Assembly: GCA_034440615.1 (NCBI GenBank)
Contig: JAOTOM010004555.1
Coordinates: 248,001-312,000, forward strand
Source of the DNA: Ashinkailepas kermadecensis
Taxonomy: Eukaryota; Arthropoda; Thecostraca; Neolepadidae
Direction: 5' to 3'
DNA: 64,000 nucleotides
Positions 63,620-64,000 of the stretch are shown here, piece by piece. Every line of letters begins with the position of its first letter. Positions within the stretch are counted from its first letter, which is position 1. Under the pieces are notes generated by a model. The model had not been told where the DNA came from, ran no database searches, and worked only from the letters and a program-made list of their open reading frames with translations. A program made the position numbers and the translations under genes.

Positions 63620-64000
63620 ACCCTGGGCATTTGCCCATCTTTCGCAGATATGCCTGCATTCCAGCCGCCGAAGGCTCCGATAGAGTTTGAAGAAATTTCC
63701 AGAGACCTGAAATCCAAACTGATGAAATATTTAAAAAGGCATCTCATAGCTATTCACCGATGACCAAAGTAAGGACTTCAGGGAACTTGAAGCCACCACC
63801 AACATCATCATAAAACCATCAGATAAGTGGAATGGATTTGTCATAATTGAAGCAGATTACGCACAAAAAGCTAACAAACTGATCACGGAATACCAGCCGG
63901 TATCGGAACACCCTAACCCCACCAAGACTCTAGACATCAGAACCAGTACAATCATCAAGTCCACATTCTCCCACAAATTACCCCAAAAGTTGTCATACAA
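63620..64000 (+). pseudogene. Penelope-like element reverse transcriptase, N-terminal part, frameshifted, cut by window edge
   Basis: The first frame (to 63763) ends with FQPPKAPIEFEEISRDLK, like the segment ahead of the Penelope-like RT core. The frame then changes between about 63745 and 63760. The second frame carries NIIIKPSDKWNGFVIIEADY followed by AQKANKLITEY, matching the conserved N-terminal block of Penelope-like RTs (ivIKPADKG-a-VVmd---Y--ea---L). The usual Gly after DK is Trp here. Core RT motifs and the GIY-YIG endonuclease would lie to the right of the window. The frame change suggests a dead copy. Confidence 0.65.

Overview
The window reads as nuclear DNA of a metazoan invertebrate, most likely an arthropod. 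The clues are a short interstitial GGTTA (TTAGG-type) run at 51781-51804 with looser GGTTAGG clusters near 34.76 and 34.87 kb, remains of CR1-, L1/Tx1- and Penelope-like retroelements, hAT-like and piggyBac-like DNA transposons, and an exceptional load of tandem repeats. No operon structure, long continuous host gene, rRNA or convincing tRNA is visible. The species cannot be named from the sequence alone.

Layout. 0-3.4 kb holds two broken LINEs: an antisense L1/Tx1-type endonuclease/RT fragment, then a CR1-type RT with its 3' tail. 5.6-33 kb is dominated by minisatellite arrays separated by 0.3-2.5 kb of single-copy-looking DNA. Unit lengths are about 45, 33, 56, 27/28, 19/20, 54, 30, 35, 30, 32/33, 33, 7, 45, 42, 24 and 43 bp in order. 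GC-rich, CpG-rich stretches lie at 6.3-7.0, 21.5-22.0, 24.4-25.2 and 26.8-27.2 kb. 33-43 kb is quieter, with a TTAA-flanked piggyBac-like element (36409-37217), an 86-bp array (38.0-38.9 kb), a second inverted-terminus element (39493-40130) and a 16-bp perfect hairpin (41574-41613). 43.69-45.74 kb is a foldback-like structure whose arms consist of a 16-bp repeat in opposite orientations. 45.8-54.2 kb is mostly anonymous, with one exon-like open segment (45846-46161). 54.2-55.4 kb is an hAT-like element with a probable target duplication, a transposase-like first exon and a related MITE nested after the splice donor. 56.2-58.8 kb carries 77-bp and 29-bp arrays. 60.74-61.72 kb is a huge (TC)n(TA)n(TC)n tract with about 400 uninterrupted TA units. 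The right edge enters a Penelope-like RT.

Nothing here works as a pathway. The genes are mobile-element remains plus two unrecognised exon-like segments. Most long open frames are by-products of repeat units lacking stop codons and should not be read as proteins. The most notable signal is that ten of about twenty unrelated tandem arrays share the pentamer GTGAC (or its complement) in their consensus unit, which may point to a common way of seeding or expanding minisatellites in this genome.
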